A DNA stretch of 64,000 nt from Pseudoduganella dura. GTDB lineage: Bacteria; Pseudomonadota; Gammaproteobacteria; Burkholderiales; Burkholderiaceae_D. Location of the stretch: assembly GCF_009727155.1 (NCBI RefSeq), contig NZ_WNWM01000002.1, positions 620,001 to 684,000 of the forward strand, read 5' to 3'. The position numbers were made by a program, and so were the translations under genes. Every line of letters starts with the position of its first letter. The first letter of the stretch is position 1. Of the stretch, positions 8,922 to 18,722 are shown one piece after another. The notes under the pieces are model-generated. The model was not told where the DNA came from. It saw nothing but the letters and a program-made list of their open reading frames with translations, and searched no databases.

Positions 8922-9758
8922 ATGTACAAGACCATCGTGGTGCATGTCGACGACAGTCCCCAATTCAAGCCGAGGCTCGCGATGGCGGCAGCGCTGGCAT
9001 CGGCGCACGGCGGCCACCTGGTCGGCAGCGCCGTGACCGGCATCACGCAGCACGACTTCGTCATGCTCGGCACGTCGCCGCTGATGGCGCTGCCGGACGA
9101 CGGCTTCGACGTGCTGCGCAGCAGCGCCGGCGACCAGCTGCTCGGGTTCGCCACCGAAGCCGGCCGGCTGGGCGTGGCTTCCTGGGAACAGCGCATGATC
9201 GAGGACGATGCCGCCAATGCCCTGCTGCTCGAATCGCGCTATGCCGACCTGCTGGTGCTCAGTCCCGGCACCCCCGCCGGATCGCGCCTGCGGCTGACGG
9301 CCGACCTGCCTGAATACGTGGCCCTGCACAGCGCACGGCCGGTCCTGGTGGTGCCGCCCGACCATGCGGACACCGACCTGGCCGGCACCATCGTCATCGG
9401 CTGGGATGCCGGCATGGAGGCGACCCGCGCGGTCGCCGGCGCACTGCCGCTGCTGCTGCGTGCCCGGTCGGTGCTGGTGGCGGTGGTCAATCCCGACGGG
9501 ATGGCCGGGCGCCATGGCGAGCAGCCCGGCGCGGACCTGGCCACCTACCTGGCGCGCCACGGCGCGACGGTGGAAATCGTGCCCGAGCACAGCAACGCAC
9601 CCGTGGCCGCCACGCTCGTGGGACTGGCGCGCGACGCGGGCGCGAACCTGCTGGTGACCGGCATCTACGGCCACAGCCGCTACCGCGAGTGGTTCGCCGG
9701 CGGGGTCAGCCGCGACCTGCTGAAGAACGTCAGCGTGCCCCTGTTGCTGGCGCACTGA
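8922..9758 (+). CDS. tandem universal stress protein
   Basis: 278-aa cytoplasmic protein with two UspA-like domains. The first starts YKTIVVHVDD; the second starts near residue 150 (GTIVIGWDAG) and carries a nucleotide-binding loop GIYGHSRYREWFAGGVSR of the G-x2-G-x9-G type. The start has GGAG at the right distance. It lies 25 bases after the phaB remnant and 36 before phaC, so probably one operon. Tandem Usp proteins are often made under oxygen limitation or starvation; the FNR-like box at 8397 fits this. Confidence 0.9.
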   Translation: MYKTIVVHVDDSPQFKPRLAMAAALASAHGGHLVGSAVTGITQHDFVMLGTSPLMALPDDGFDVLRSSAGDQLLGFATEAGRLGVASWEQRMIEDDAANALLLESRYADLLVLSPGTPAGSRLRLTADLPEYVALHSARPVLVVPPDHADTDLAGTIVIGWDAGMEATRAVAGALPLLLRARSVLVAVVNPDGMAGRHGEQPGADLATYLARHGATVEIVPEHSNAPVAATLVGLARDAGANLLVTGIYGHSRYREWFAGGVSRDLLKNVSVPLLLAH

Positions 9759-9794
9759 CATGCACGCCCCCGGCGCCCGGTACCGGAGGCCGCC

Positions 9795-11585
9795 ATGACG
9801 CGCAAGCCCCTCTCCAGCTACTGCGCCTACCAGCCCGAAGGCAGCGCCTGGCAAGGCGGGCCGCTGCACGAAGTGCCTGGCCGCGCTACGGAAAACGCCG
9901 CCGCGGACCTGTTCCTGAACGGCCTGCTGGCCGGGCTGACCAGCTCGATCTCGCCCGCGGCGCTCGCCACCGCGTGGTTCGACTGGGTGTGCCACCTGAT
10001 GCTGGCACCGTCGAAGGCACAGGAGCTGGCCGTGCAGGGCGCGGCGGGAGCGGTCAGCTGGCTCGGCTATGCCGCCCGCGCAGCCATGCCCGCCGCCGAC
10101 CCGGCGCGCATCATCGAACCGCTGGCGCAGGACCGCCGCTTCGCCGACCCCGCGTGGCAGCGCTGGCCATGGAACGTGATGTCGCAGGGCTTCCTGATCC
10201 AGCAGCAATGGTGGCACCACGCCACGTCTGGCGTGCGCGGGGTATCGCGCCACCACAGCGAGGTAGTCACATTCACGGCGCGCCAGCTGCTCGACTGCGT
10301 GGCGCCATCGAATTTCGTGCTGACCAACCCGGTGGTGCAGGCGGCCACGCTGCGCTCGGCGGGCACCAACCTCGTGTCGGGCGCGGTGCGCGCCGCCAGG
10401 GATACCGCACGGGCGCTGTCCGGCATGCGGCCCGACAGCGCCTACGTGCCGGGCCGCGATGTGGCCGTCACGCGCGGCACCGTCGTGCTGCGCAACGAGC
10501 TGATCGAGCTGCTGCGCTACGACCCGGCGACGCCGCAGGTGCACGCGACTCCGCTGCTGATCGTGCCGGCATGGATCATGAAGTACTACATCCTCGACCT
10601 GTCGCCGCACAATTCCCTGGTGCGTTACCTGGTGGGCAAGGGCCACACGGTGTTCATGATCTCGTGGAAGAATCCCGCCGCGACCGACCGCGGGCTCGGC
10701 ATGGACGATTACCGCAGGCTCGGCGTGATGGCCGCGCTCGATGCGGTGTGCGTGGAGACCGGCGCCGAACGCGTCAACGCCTGCGGCTATTGCCTGGGCG
10801 GCACGCTGCTGGCCATCGCAGCCGCGGCCATGGCGCGCGACCACGATGCCCGGCTGGCCAGCATCACGCTGCTTGCCGCGCAAACCGATTTCAACGAGCC
10901 GGGCGAACTGTCGCTGTTCGTCGACGAAAGCGAGGTCAGCTACCTGGAGGCGGCCATGTGGTCCACCGGCTACCTCGACACGCGGCAGATGGCCGGCGCC
11001 TTCCAGGTGCTGCGCTCGAACGACCTGATCTGGTCGCGGCGCCTCAAGCATTACCTGCTGAACCAGGAAGACCGCGACAGCGACCTGATGGCCTGGAATG
11101 CGGATGCGACCCGCATGCCCTACCGCATGCATTCCGAGTACCTGCGCCGGCTGTTCCTGAACAACGACCTCGCCAACGGCCGCTACCTGGTCGGCGGGCG
11201 GGCGGTCGCGCTGACCGACATCGATGCGCCCATCTTTGCCGTGGGCACGCTGACCGACCACGTGGCACCCTGGCGCTCGGTCTACAAGATCGTGCTGCTC
11301 AGCGATACCGAGGTGACGTTCCTGCTCACTTCCGGCGGCCACAATGCCGGCGTGGTGGCGCCGCCGGAAGACGGCGCCGCCCGCTCGTACCAGGTCGCCA
11401 CGCATGCGCAGGACACGGCCTTCATCGATGCCGACACCTGGCACCGCTGCGTGCCCGCCGCGCATGGCTCCTGGTGGCCCGAGTGGGAGGGCTGGCTGGC
11501 GGCGCACGCCGGCCCGCTGATGCGGCATCCACCGGCCGGGGCGACGCTCGATGCCGCCCCGGGCCGCTACGTGCTCCAGCCGTGA
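9795..11585 (+). CDS. phaC: poly(3-hydroxyalkanoate) synthase
   Basis: 596 aa, normal for a class I-like PHA synthase. It polymerises 3-hydroxyacyl-CoA into storage polyester at the granule surface. The lipase-like box GYCLGG holds the catalytic Cys333. The C-terminal part carries VGTLTDHVAPWRSVYK (catalytic Asp) and SGGHNAGVV (catalytic His). The N-terminal PhaC domain includes the WWHHATSGVRGVS region. A strong GGAGG ribosome site precedes the ATG. Unlike canonical phaCAB operons, it follows a stress protein and a dead phaB. The phasin lies 45 kb away. Confidence 0.93.
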   Translation: MTRKPLSSYCAYQPEGSAWQGGPLHEVPGRATENAAADLFLNGLLAGLTSSISPAALATAWFDWVCHLMLAPSKAQELAVQGAAGAVSWLGYAARAAMPAADPARIIEPLAQDRRFADPAWQRWPWNVMSQGFLIQQQWWHHATSGVRGVSRHHSEVVTFTARQLLDCVAPSNFVLTNPVVQAATLRSAGTNLVSGAVRAARDTARALSGMRPDSAYVPGRDVAVTRGTVVLRNELIELLRYDPATPQVHATPLLIVPAWIMKYYILDLSPHNSLVRYLVGKGHTVFMISWKNPAATDRGLGMDDYRRLGVMAALDAVCVETGAERVNACGYCLGGTLLAIAAAAMARDHDARLASITLLAAQTDFNEPGELSLFVDESEVSYLEAAMWSTGYLDTRQMAGAFQVLRSNDLIWSRRLKHYLLNQEDRDSDLMAWNADATRMPYRMHSEYLRRLFLNNDLANGRYLVGGRAVALTDIDAPIFAVGTLTDHVAPWRSVYKIVLLSDTEVTFLLTSGGHNAGVVAPPEDGAARSYQVATHAQDTAFIDADTWHRCVPAAHGSWWPEWEGWLAAHAGPLMRHPPAGATLDAAPGRYVLQP

Positions 11586-11843
11586 CGTGCGCGGTGGCCG
11601 TCTTCGGTGCGTGGCACCTTGGACAGCACCGCATTTCTCGCGCCGAAGCGGGCCGCCGGATCCGCCGGCGGCATGGCACCGGGTGCCGGCAACGCGGGCC
11701 GCCGGACCGCCCCCGCTCCGCGCAACGGCCACGCCACTTCCGTCGCTTGCAAAATCTCATTATGATGTCGAAAAGACAGCTCGCAACGCTTCGTGCTCCA
11801 TTCCCTGCAGGCATTCCCGATACGATCTTTCATGGAGACGAGT

Positions 11844-12941
11844 ATGGATCGTGGTGAAACAAGCGACCCCGGCATACAAGCGCCGGCGGAAACATTCGTT
11901 GCTTTGCTACCAGCCGTCATGCATGCCTGGGAAAACCGGGTGACCGCCGAGGTACCCGTTGCGAAGGACCTGGATGCGTCGATCCTGGCTGGCGCCCTGC
12001 CCTTGATCCATGAAACCCTGGCCGAGGCGTTGTCGGGCGGCGACGCCATGGTCGTCGGCGGCAGCACGCTCGGCGCGGCGCACGGGCGCGAACGGGCGCT
12101 GATGACCGGCTACCGGCCTTGCGACCTCATCCACGAACTGCAGATCTTCCGCGATGTGATCCTGGATACCGCGGAACTCGGCGGCGTGCGTTTCAGCCAG
12201 GACCAGCGGGCGCTCGTGCGATGCCTGACCGACGGGATCGCCCGTGACAGCCTGAACGGCCACAGCCAGGTCCGCGAACAGGAGCGCAAGCAGTTCAGCG
12301 CCGCGCTGTCGCGCGATGTGCGAAACCTGCTGAACGTGGTTGGCGTAACGGCCCAGCTGATCGGGCAAAAGGCGCACGATCCCGGCATTGCCAGCATGAC
12401 CGCGCGGATCACCGGCAAGATCGGCGAAGCCGACGCCATGCTGCAGAACGTGACGAACGAAGCCTCCCTGACCAGGACGCTGAAGCTGAAACTGACGATC
12501 GGCCAGGTGAGCCTGTTTCCGTTGATCGAACAGGTCCGCATCGACTTCCAGGATGCCCCGCCGGCGATCAGGATCCGCAGCGACCGCATCGAGGGCTACT
12601 GGAGCTGGGCGACGATGGACAGCGCGCTGCGCGACCTGGTCATCCTTGCCAGGCAGTTCGGCGCGCCGACGGGCGAGATCGTCATCGCGGCGAAAGTCGA
12701 TTTCGGACGATTGTTCCTGTCGGTCCATGACGCCAGTTTTTTCCTGGGCGCCGATGAAATCGGGGCGCTGTTCGGAAACCCCGACCGGTATGGCGACGGG
12801 GATGCCGCCCGCACCGGCCTGTCGTCCGTAAGGGAGGTGGCGGAAAGCCATGGCGGATCGCTGGTCGTGCGCAGCTCCGCATCGTCGGGCACGACGTTCA
12901 CCATCAACATACCGCTCGATGCGCGCCCCTACGTCCAATGA
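11844..12941 (+). CDS. degenerate sensor histidine kinase-like protein
   Basis: 365-aa protein starting at ATG 11844 (GGAGA six bases upstream). The N-terminal 130 residues resemble an RsbRD-type sensor. A HisKA-like helix follows (FSAALSRDVRNLLN), where Arg157 stands where the phospho-acceptor His should be. The N box (DSALRDLVILARQ) lacks the Asn that binds ATP-Mg. The C-terminal G2-like motif (GLSSVREVAESHGGSL) survives. It therefore probably does not autophosphorylate and may act as a binding scaffold or an ATPase-dead modulator. It is followed by a DUF5335 gene 170 bases on. Confidence 0.8.
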   Translation: MDRGETSDPGIQAPAETFVALLPAVMHAWENRVTAEVPVAKDLDASILAGALPLIHETLAEALSGGDAMVVGGSTLGAAHGRERALMTGYRPCDLIHELQIFRDVILDTAELGGVRFSQDQRALVRCLTDGIARDSLNGHSQVREQERKQFSAALSRDVRNLLNVVGVTAQLIGQKAHDPGIASMTARITGKIGEADAMLQNVTNEASLTRTLKLKLTIGQVSLFPLIEQVRIDFQDAPPAIRIRSDRIEGYWSWATMDSALRDLVILARQFGAPTGEIVIAAKVDFGRLFLSVHDASFFLGADEIGALFGNPDRYGDGDAARTGLSSVREVAESHGGSLVVRSSASSGTTFTINIPLDARPYVQ

Positions 12942-13111
12942 TGCCCGGCCGTGCGGACGGCGCACGGCGAACCAAACGCGCGGCCGCGCATCCAACGGGC
13001 AGATGCAGGAAACTGGTGGAATTACCGTCGCGGCATCGACCGGGAACGGGCCCCCGGCCGAAACGCGCGGAACCATCGGCCAGACCGCCCCATTTCGCCT
13101 GGAGAACAGCC

Positions 13112-13450
13112 ATGAGCACGACCATCAAGCTTGAAAGAACCGACTGGAAATCGTACTTCGACACCGTTGCCCGGGAGCTGGCGGGAAAGCAGGTCGAGAT
13201 AGAAATCGCTTCGCTGGACATCGGCAGCCAGGTCGCCGCCCGGTGGCTGCCTGCGCTGGGCGTGACCTACGACGAGAAAAACGACCTGCTGGCCGTGATC
13301 GCGGAAGGCCTGGACCACATGATCAGCCATCCGCGCGAGGTGTTTGTCGAAAGCGAAGGGGGCGAACTGCGGTCGATCAATGCGATCGACGCCGAGGGTG
13401 CGAGCCAGATCATCCGGTTCAGGGACCCGCCTGCGCCGCCGGCGGCATGA
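13112..13450 (+). CDS. DUF5335-like small protein
   Basis: 112-aa acidic soluble protein with no signal or membrane segment; GGAGAA lies seven bases before ATG. The order IEIASLDIGSQ, then LGVTYDEKNDLLAV and GLDHMISHPREVFV, resembles the DUF5335 family, whose function is unknown. The family call is from memory of the pattern, not a search. It sits 170 bases after the degenerate kinase on the same strand and converges on the FKBP gene. Confidence 0.65.
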   Translation: MSTTIKLERTDWKSYFDTVARELAGKQVEIEIASLDIGSQVAARWLPALGVTYDEKNDLLAVIAEGLDHMISHPREVFVESEGGELRSINAIDAEGASQIIRFRDPPAPPAA

Positions 13451-13516
13451 CGCTGGCACCATGCCGCACGGATGGCGGCATGGCGATCGCATTCCTGTCG
13501 CACGCCGGCCGCAGGC

Positions 13517-13981
13517 TTACTTCACGTCCAGCAGCTCGACCTCGAAGTTCAGCGTGGCGTTCGGTGGAATCGGGCCCGCGCCGCCCTCGCCGTAACCCAT
13601 GCTGGCAGGAACGATCAGCGTGCGCTTGCCGCCCACCTTCATGCCCTGCACCCCTTCGTCCCAGCCCTTGATGACCTGGCCGGCGCCGAGCTGGAAGCTG
13701 AACGGGCCGCGGCCGATCGACGAATCGAATTTATCGCCGCGCTGCTGCGGCGCGGCAGGCACGTACAGCCAGCCCGTGTAGTTGACGACGGCGGTCGTGC
13801 CGGCCACCGCTTCCTTGCCCGTGCCGGCCACGGTATCGATCTTCTGGAACGCCACGGGGGCGGCCGCCGGCACGGCGGCGGCGGACGGGTCGGCGGCGGG
13901 CGGCGTCTTGGCGCGGTCGCAGCCGGCCAGCGCCAGCGCGAGGGTCAGGCCGATAATGGAGGTGGAGAGCAGCTGTTTCAT
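13517..13981 (-). CDS. FKBP-type peptidyl-prolyl isomerase lipoprotein
   Basis: 154 aa. Catalyses cis-trans isomerisation of prolyl bonds, probably in the periplasm. It begins with a lipoprotein signal and lipobox LALAGC (Cys21), then an Ala/Pro linker, then one FKBP domain (about 50-154) with [29 protein letters not shown] and a C-terminal [11 protein letters not shown]. The start was placed at 13981, which gives the lipoprotein signal; the longer open frame upstream has no support. Confidence 0.93.
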   Translation of the reverse strand: MKQLLSTSIIGLTLALALAGCDRAKTPPAADPSAAAVPAAAPVAFQKIDTVAGTGKEAVAGTTAVVNYTGWLYVPAAPQQRGDKFDSSIGRGPFSFQLGAGQVIKGWDEGVQGMKVGGKRTLIVPASMGYGEGGAGPIPPNATLNFEVELLDVK

Positions 13982-14301
13982 GGGTTCTTTCGTGGTGATT
14001 GTGCGGATGCCGCGCAGCATACAGGGTGCGTGGGCTTGTGCCAATATCGCGCTGTGCGGCGGGCGCCGCTGGTTGCCCGGGTACGCCGGTCCGATGCCGT
14101 GTGGCATGAGCCAACGCAGCCATGGCGCGGTGAAGACACACGCCGCTGCATCCCCGCGCCGCCGGCCGGGTTTCGCATCGTTGCCAGCTCGGCATGCCTG
14201 TATCGATATGTCACCGTCTGTCGTGGGTTGGTCACGCAGCTTGCGGATACGGGCACGCCGGTTAAGCTGGGTGCACACCAACCGTTGCAGGCGGAGGCGC
14301 A
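13982..14301. other. 320-base divergent intergenic region
   Basis: It separates the leftward FKBP gene from the rightward acyltransferase gene and must hold both promoters. I see no convincing coding frame. A short dyad ATGCC-GTGT-GGCAT lies at 14095-14108. A GGAGG site serves the acyltransferase. Confidence 0.5.
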
Positions 14302-15552
14302 ATGGACAATCCGGTACACGCAACCGGCCAGCGGATGCCGCACGACAGTGCCCCTGCCGATGCCCAGCGGCTGTACTTCCTGGACTGGATACGGATCTGC
14401 GCATTTTGCGTACTGGTCTGCTTCCATACGGGCCTCTACTACGGACCGTGGGCATGGCACGTGAAAAGCGCATACGCCGGCCCGGCGATCGAACCCCTGC
14501 TGCTGCTGACGTCGCCGTGGCGGATGTCCCTGCTGTTCCTGGTCAGCGGCGCGGCCTCCGGCTTCCTGTTGAGCAAGGCATCGGATGCGAAGTTCCTGCG
14601 CGAACGCACGTCGCGCCTGCTCGTACCGCTCGTGTTTGGCATGGCCGTCGTCGTGCCGCCGCAATCGTATTGCGAAGCCATCGAAAAGATGGGTTACAAC
14701 GGCAGCTACCTGGATTTCCTGCAGCGCTACCTGTGGGCCGATCCGGGCTTCTGCCCAGGCGGGGATTGCCTGGCATCACCTGGCTGGAACCACCTGTGGT
14801 TCGTCGCCTACCTGTGGGTCTATACGGTTGCGCTGTCGTTCACTGTGGCCATCGCCGGGCGCGAACGCCTGGAGCGCGCGGGGCGGTGGCTGTGCGGCAT
14901 GCTGGCGGGCTGGCGCGCCGTCGTCCTGCCCGCCACCGCGATCGCCGTGGCACGCGCGGCGTTGTTCCCACGGTTCGGCGATACCCATGCCCTGGTCGAC
15001 GACTGGTATAACCACGCGGTTTATTTTCCGATCTTCCTGCTCGGCGCACTGGTGGCCGGGCAGCACCGCTTCTGGAACGAAGCCGCGCGCCTGCGTTTTG
15101 CCGCGCTGGCCCTGGCCCTGGGCGGATGGGCCGCCCTGGTCTGCCTGCATGCGCTGCCAGCCGAAGCGCGCGACGGCCCCCGCTTCCTGCTGGCCATGGC
15201 ATGCGTGCGCGGCACCTGCCAATGGTGCACCATCCTGGCGGTCTGCGGTTTTGCCTGCCGCCATCTGAATATCGACGGGCCAGCGCGGCGCTATCTGACC
15301 GGGGCGGTCTTTTGCATCTACATCGTGCACCAGACACTGATCGTGGTACTCGCGACGGCCCTCAAACCACTGTCCATCGCGCCTTTCACGGAGGCCGGCG
15401 TGATCGTCGTGCTGACGTTCGTGGGCAGTTTCGCCATGTTCGAAGCGATACGGCGCATGGCGGTATTGCAGCCATTTTTCGGCGTATCGCCGTCCAGGGC
15501 CGCCATGGCGGTACGGGAACGTGCCACCGAAGCGCGGATCGCCGGCCGATGA
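14302..15552 (+). CDS. acyltransferase 3 family membrane protein
   Basis: 416-aa multi-pass inner-membrane protein of the acyltransferase-3 family (OpgC/OafA relatives), which transfers acetyl or succinyl groups to envelope glycans. The N-terminal [16 protein letters not shown] segment carries the family His after the first helix, followed by [12 protein letters not shown] and [10 protein letters not shown], then about eight more hydrophobic helices. A GGAGG site precedes the ATG. The acceptor is unknown. It stands alone, followed by a solute-binding protein gene. Confidence 0.88.
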   Translation: MDNPVHATGQRMPHDSAPADAQRLYFLDWIRICAFCVLVCFHTGLYYGPWAWHVKSAYAGPAIEPLLLLTSPWRMSLLFLVSGAASGFLLSKASDAKFLRERTSRLLVPLVFGMAVVVPPQSYCEAIEKMGYNGSYLDFLQRYLWADPGFCPGGDCLASPGWNHLWFVAYLWVYTVALSFTVAIAGRERLERAGRWLCGMLAGWRAVVLPATAIAVARAALFPRFGDTHALVDDWYNHAVYFPIFLLGALVAGQHRFWNEAARLRFAALALALGGWAALVCLHALPAEARDGPRFLLAMACVRGTCQWCTILAVCGFACRHLNIDGPARRYLTGAVFCIYIVHQTLIVVLATALKPLSIAPFTEAGVIVVLTFVGSFAMFEAIRRMAVLQPFFGVSPSRAAMAVRERATEARIAGR

Positions 15553-15630
15553 TGGTGGCGGCAAGCGCTGGCGCGCGCGCCGTCCGGCAGCTCAACATTA
15601 CAATCATGGCAATCAACTTTGAAAGCCGCC

Positions 15631-16797
15631 ATGCCACCCTGCCCCGCCATCCGCCCCCTTGCCTGCTGGGCCGCCGTTTCAGCCGTGCTGATGTTCTCCG
15701 CCGGCGCCCGCGCCCAGACCGTCGTGAAGATCGGTACCGCGTCGCCGCTGTCCGGTCCCGGCGCGCACCAGGGCAAGGATATCGAGAACGGCGCCCGCAT
15801 GGCGATCGACGACCTCAACGCCAAGGGCATCGTCATCGGCGGCAAGAAGGTCAACTGGGTACTGCTTCCGGAAGACGATGCCAGCGACCCGAAATCGGGC
15901 ACGGCCGTGGCGCAGAAACTCGTCGATGCCCGCGTGGCCGCCGTGGTCGGCCACCTGAACTCGGGCACCACGGTGCCGGCATCGAAGATCTACGCCACCG
16001 CGGGCATTCCGCAGATCTCGCCGGCCGCCACCACGCCGGTGTACACGCACCAGGGGCTCAAGACCGCGTTCCGCGTGGTGGCCAACGACAACCTGATCGG
16101 CCGCACGCTGGCCACCTATTCGCTGAACACGCTGAAGGCGCAGCGCATCGCCGTCATCGACGACCGCACGGCGTTCGGCCAGGGCCTGGCGGACGAATTC
16201 GCCAAGGGGGTGCGCGCCGCGGGCGGCAAGGCGGCGATCGTCAGCCGCCAGTTCACCAGCGACAAGGCGGTGGACTTCAACGCCATCCTCACGCAGATCC
16301 GCGGCAAGAAGCCGGACGTGATCTTCTACGGCGGCATGGATGCCGTGGCCGGCCCGATGCTCAAGCAGATGAAGACGCTGGGGATCGACGCGAAGCTGGT
16401 ATCCGGCGACGGCATCTGCTCGGACCGCCTGCCGCTGCTGGCCGGCGACGCGCTGGGCGACGACAGGGTGGTGTGCGTAGTGGCCGGCGGCATCGACGGC
16501 CCGCAGGAAGCCAGCAACGCGGCGTTCGACGAGCGCTACCGCCAGCGCTTCAAGCTGCCGGTGGAATCCTACGCCCCGTACGCCTACGACGCCGTGATGA
16601 CCATCGCCACGGCGATGCAGGCGGCAAAGTCCACCGCGCCGGCAACGTTCCTGCCGGCGCTGTCGAAAGTCCGGTACCAGGGCATCACGGGGACGATTGC
16701 ATTCGATGCGAACGGCGATTTGCGCGATGCGGCGATGACGATGTTCACCTACCGGCAGGGCAGGAAGGTGAAGCTGCAGGTGGTGCGCGGGCGCTAA
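15631..16797 (+). CDS. branched-chain amino acid-type ABC solute-binding protein
   Basis: 388-aa periplasmic binding protein of the LivJ type: signal peptide (to about AGARAQ), then KIGTASPLSGPGAHQGKDIE and the two-lobed fold with VVGHLNSG, IPQISPAATTP and FYGGMDAVAGPMLK. It would hand amino acids or similar small acids to an ABC permease. No LivHMGF genes are adjacent, so it is an orphan using a permease elsewhere or acting as a sensor. I start it at ATG 15631; the upstream TTG at 15619 is less likely. Confidence 0.9.
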   Translation: MPPCPAIRPLACWAAVSAVLMFSAGARAQTVVKIGTASPLSGPGAHQGKDIENGARMAIDDLNAKGIVIGGKKVNWVLLPEDDASDPKSGTAVAQKLVDARVAAVVGHLNSGTTVPASKIYATAGIPQISPAATTPVYTHQGLKTAFRVVANDNLIGRTLATYSLNTLKAQRIAVIDDRTAFGQGLADEFAKGVRAAGGKAAIVSRQFTSDKAVDFNAILTQIRGKKPDVIFYGGMDAVAGPMLKQMKTLGIDAKLVSGDGICSDRLPLLAGDALGDDRVVCVVAGGIDGPQEASNAAFDERYRQRFKLPVESYAPYAYDAVMTIATAMQAAKSTAPATFLPALSKVRYQGITGTIAFDANGDLRDAAMTMFTYRQGRKVKLQVVRGR

Positions 16798-16803
16798 TTT
16801 CCC

Positions 16804-18141
16804 CTATTTGGAGATTCGCAGAATGGCCGACGCCAGCTTCGAGAAACACGGCGTCAGGTCGGCATCGGTGGCCGCGTAACAGTACATGCCCACAGGCTGC
16901 GCCGGCTTGTAGCAGCGCGACGGGCCTTCGGGCACGTTGGCCATGCATTTCAGGAAGGCTTCGTTGTTTTCGCCGTTGTAACCACTGCTGTCTTTCAGCG
17001 AAGCCCCCAGCCCCAGCGTGAAAACAAAGATTTTTTCCTCGCGCGCCTTGGCTGCCACGGCCTCCGCCAGGTTATAGGCTGCCGCATTGATATTCTTTTT
17101 GAGCATGTCCGTGCTGCCGATGTCGTCCGTCACGGTGCGCGGCCCGCCTCCGGCAAGGCGAAACTCGCGTTTCGCCAGTTCATTACCTGGATTGTGCGCG
17201 TTGTACCAGGCCGAAAGTGTTTTCGCCGGATTGTTCCTGAGCTTGCAGTAATAGTCGCTGATTTCACTGTTGGTCTCGGTCAGGCTCCACAGGCCACTAC
17301 CGGTACTCTGGATGCTGCCCGCCTTGGTGCAAAGCCCAGGGTTGGCGTGCGCCTGGTAGGTTCCCAGGCCGGTCGGTTGGCCGTCCGAAAAGAACACGAT
17401 CACGCGCATCGCCGAGCGCTTTGCCAGCGGTATCAGATTGAGCTGCTCGCGCGCATTCCACAGGCCTTCCACCGACGAAGTACCGCCTTCGAAGTCGTAG
17501 CTTCCGATGGCGGACACCATCGCCGCGCGGTTGAAACCGCGGGTATCCGTGGAGATCGCGCGGTCGATGCTCGCGCCAGCGGCAAAGCTGATCAGGCCCA
17601 CGCGGTCTTGTGTCACGTTGAACTTGTTCAGGAAACTGATGGCGGACTTCTGCACCGTGGGTGCCGAGCCATCGACTGCCAGCGATCCCGACCTGTCCAC
17701 CACCAGGGCCATGTCCAGGTCGCGACGGATCGTCTGCGCGGTGGCCACCGGGTTCATCGACGTGAACCCCAGCAATTGCATCAGCGACACCGGCATCGGC
17801 GCCTTGGCGGCGATGTCGATGGTGACCGTGCCGGCGCTGAAGGTCACGGTCTTTTCCGTGATCGTCGGCTTCGACGACAGGTAGCCCTGGGGGATATTGG
17901 CGGCAAAGAACTGGTCCGCCGCGGTTTGCGCACTGGCGCGCTGCGCTTCCTGCGTGTTCCCGTCCGTGACGGCGCGGGCCGCGGCCAATGCGGCCGAGTC
18001 CACTGCCGCGTTGAGCCGGGCCTTGACCATGTAGGCCAGCCCGCTGTCGACGACCAGGCCGGCCACGGCCAGAAGGACCAGCAATGCCACGGCGACCATG
18101 ATGGTGACAGCGCCGCGCTGCCGTTGAAGGATGGGCGTCAT
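16804..18141 (-). CDS. tadG: TadG-like pseudopilin with von Willebrand A domain
   Basis: 445 aa. The N-terminal TadE/G-type region (RGAVTIMVAVALLVLLAVAG) is a prepilin-like hydrophobic segment, followed by a coiled helix and then a VWA domain (about residue 150 on) with MIDAS motif DRSGS and a late FTLGLGASL strand. In Tad systems TadG-like proteins sit at the inner membrane/periplasm and are needed for pilus assembly. The ATG overlaps the preceding gene's stop by one base (TGATG), so the two are translationally coupled. It closes a leftward three-gene unit. Confidence 0.9.
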   Translation of the reverse strand: MTPILQRQRGAVTIMVAVALLVLLAVAGLVVDSGLAYMVKARLNAAVDSAALAAARAVTDGNTQEAQRASAQTAADQFFAANIPQGYLSSKPTITEKTVTFSAGTVTIDIAAKAPMPVSLMQLLGFTSMNPVATAQTIRRDLDMALVVDRSGSLAVDGSAPTVQKSAISFLNKFNVTQDRVGLISFAAGASIDRAISTDTRGFNRAAMVSAIGSYDFEGGTSSVEGLWNAREQLNLIPLAKRSAMRVIVFFSDGQPTGLGTYQAHANPGLCTKAGSIQSTGSGLWSLTETNSEISDYYCKLRNNPAKTLSAWYNAHNPGNELAKREFRLAGGGPRTVTDDIGSTDMLKKNINAAAYNLAEAVAAKAREEKIFVFTLGLGASLKDSSGYNGENNEAFLKCMANVPEGPSRCYKPAQPVGMYCYAATDADLTPCFSKLASAILRISK

Positions 18142-18722
18142 CAGAAAATCGTCATCGAGTAAAGGTCGGGCCCGAACACGGGCAGGTTGAAGCTGCCGGT
18201 CAGCAGCATGTCGAACTTGTAGAACGTCTCGACCACGTACACCACCTCGCCGTCGTCGAGCTTGCCCTGCATGATGGCCGACGACGGGCGGTTCTTGCTG
18301 GTGATGTCGGCGCACAGGGCAACCAGCCAGGCATTGCAGCCATACACCCTGCTCGCCGGCGCATACTTGCTGATGTCGTAGCCGAGCTTGCGCGCAGTGT
18401 CGTTCCAGCGGTACTGGTCGAGTATGACATTGCCCGTGGCCGTGCCCATCACGCGCGTGATGTACACCATGCCCCGCTTGTTCACGTCCAGCGGCGGCGC
18501 GCTGGCCATCAGCGCGTAGATGATGTCCTGGCTGCCGGTCTCCAGCGACGTGTTGCCGCGCGCGACAAGGTTGGCCCCTTCGCGGCTCAGGTTGACCATG
18601 ATGACGTTGGCCTGCAGCGCACGGCCGCCGTCGACCATGACGAACAGCAGGAACAGCAGCAGCGGCAACAGCATGGCGAATTCCACGGCGGCCAGGCCGT
18701 GCTGCCGGATGCGGGGCGTCAC
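18141..18722 (-). CDS. tadF: TadE/TadF-like pseudopilin
   Basis: 193 aa, starting at a GTG that overlaps the previous stop (GTGA). The N-terminus HGLAAVEFAMLLPLLLFLLF has the TadE-like pattern with Glu before a hydrophobic run, cleaved by the Tad prepilin peptidase. Two later Cys (YGCNAWLVALC) may form a disulfide in the periplasm. It is the middle gene of the tadE-tadF-tadG unit. The choice of TadF over a second TadE is positional. Confidence 0.85.
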   Translation of the reverse strand: MTPRIRQHGLAAVEFAMLLPLLLFLLFVMVDGGRALQANVIMVNLSREGANLVARGNTSLETGSQDIIYALMASAPPLDVNKRGMVYITRVMGTATGNVILDQYRWNDTARKLGYDISKYAPASRVYGCNAWLVALCADITSKNRPSSAIMQGKLDDGEVVYVVETFYKFDMLLTGSFNLPVFGPDLYSMTIF

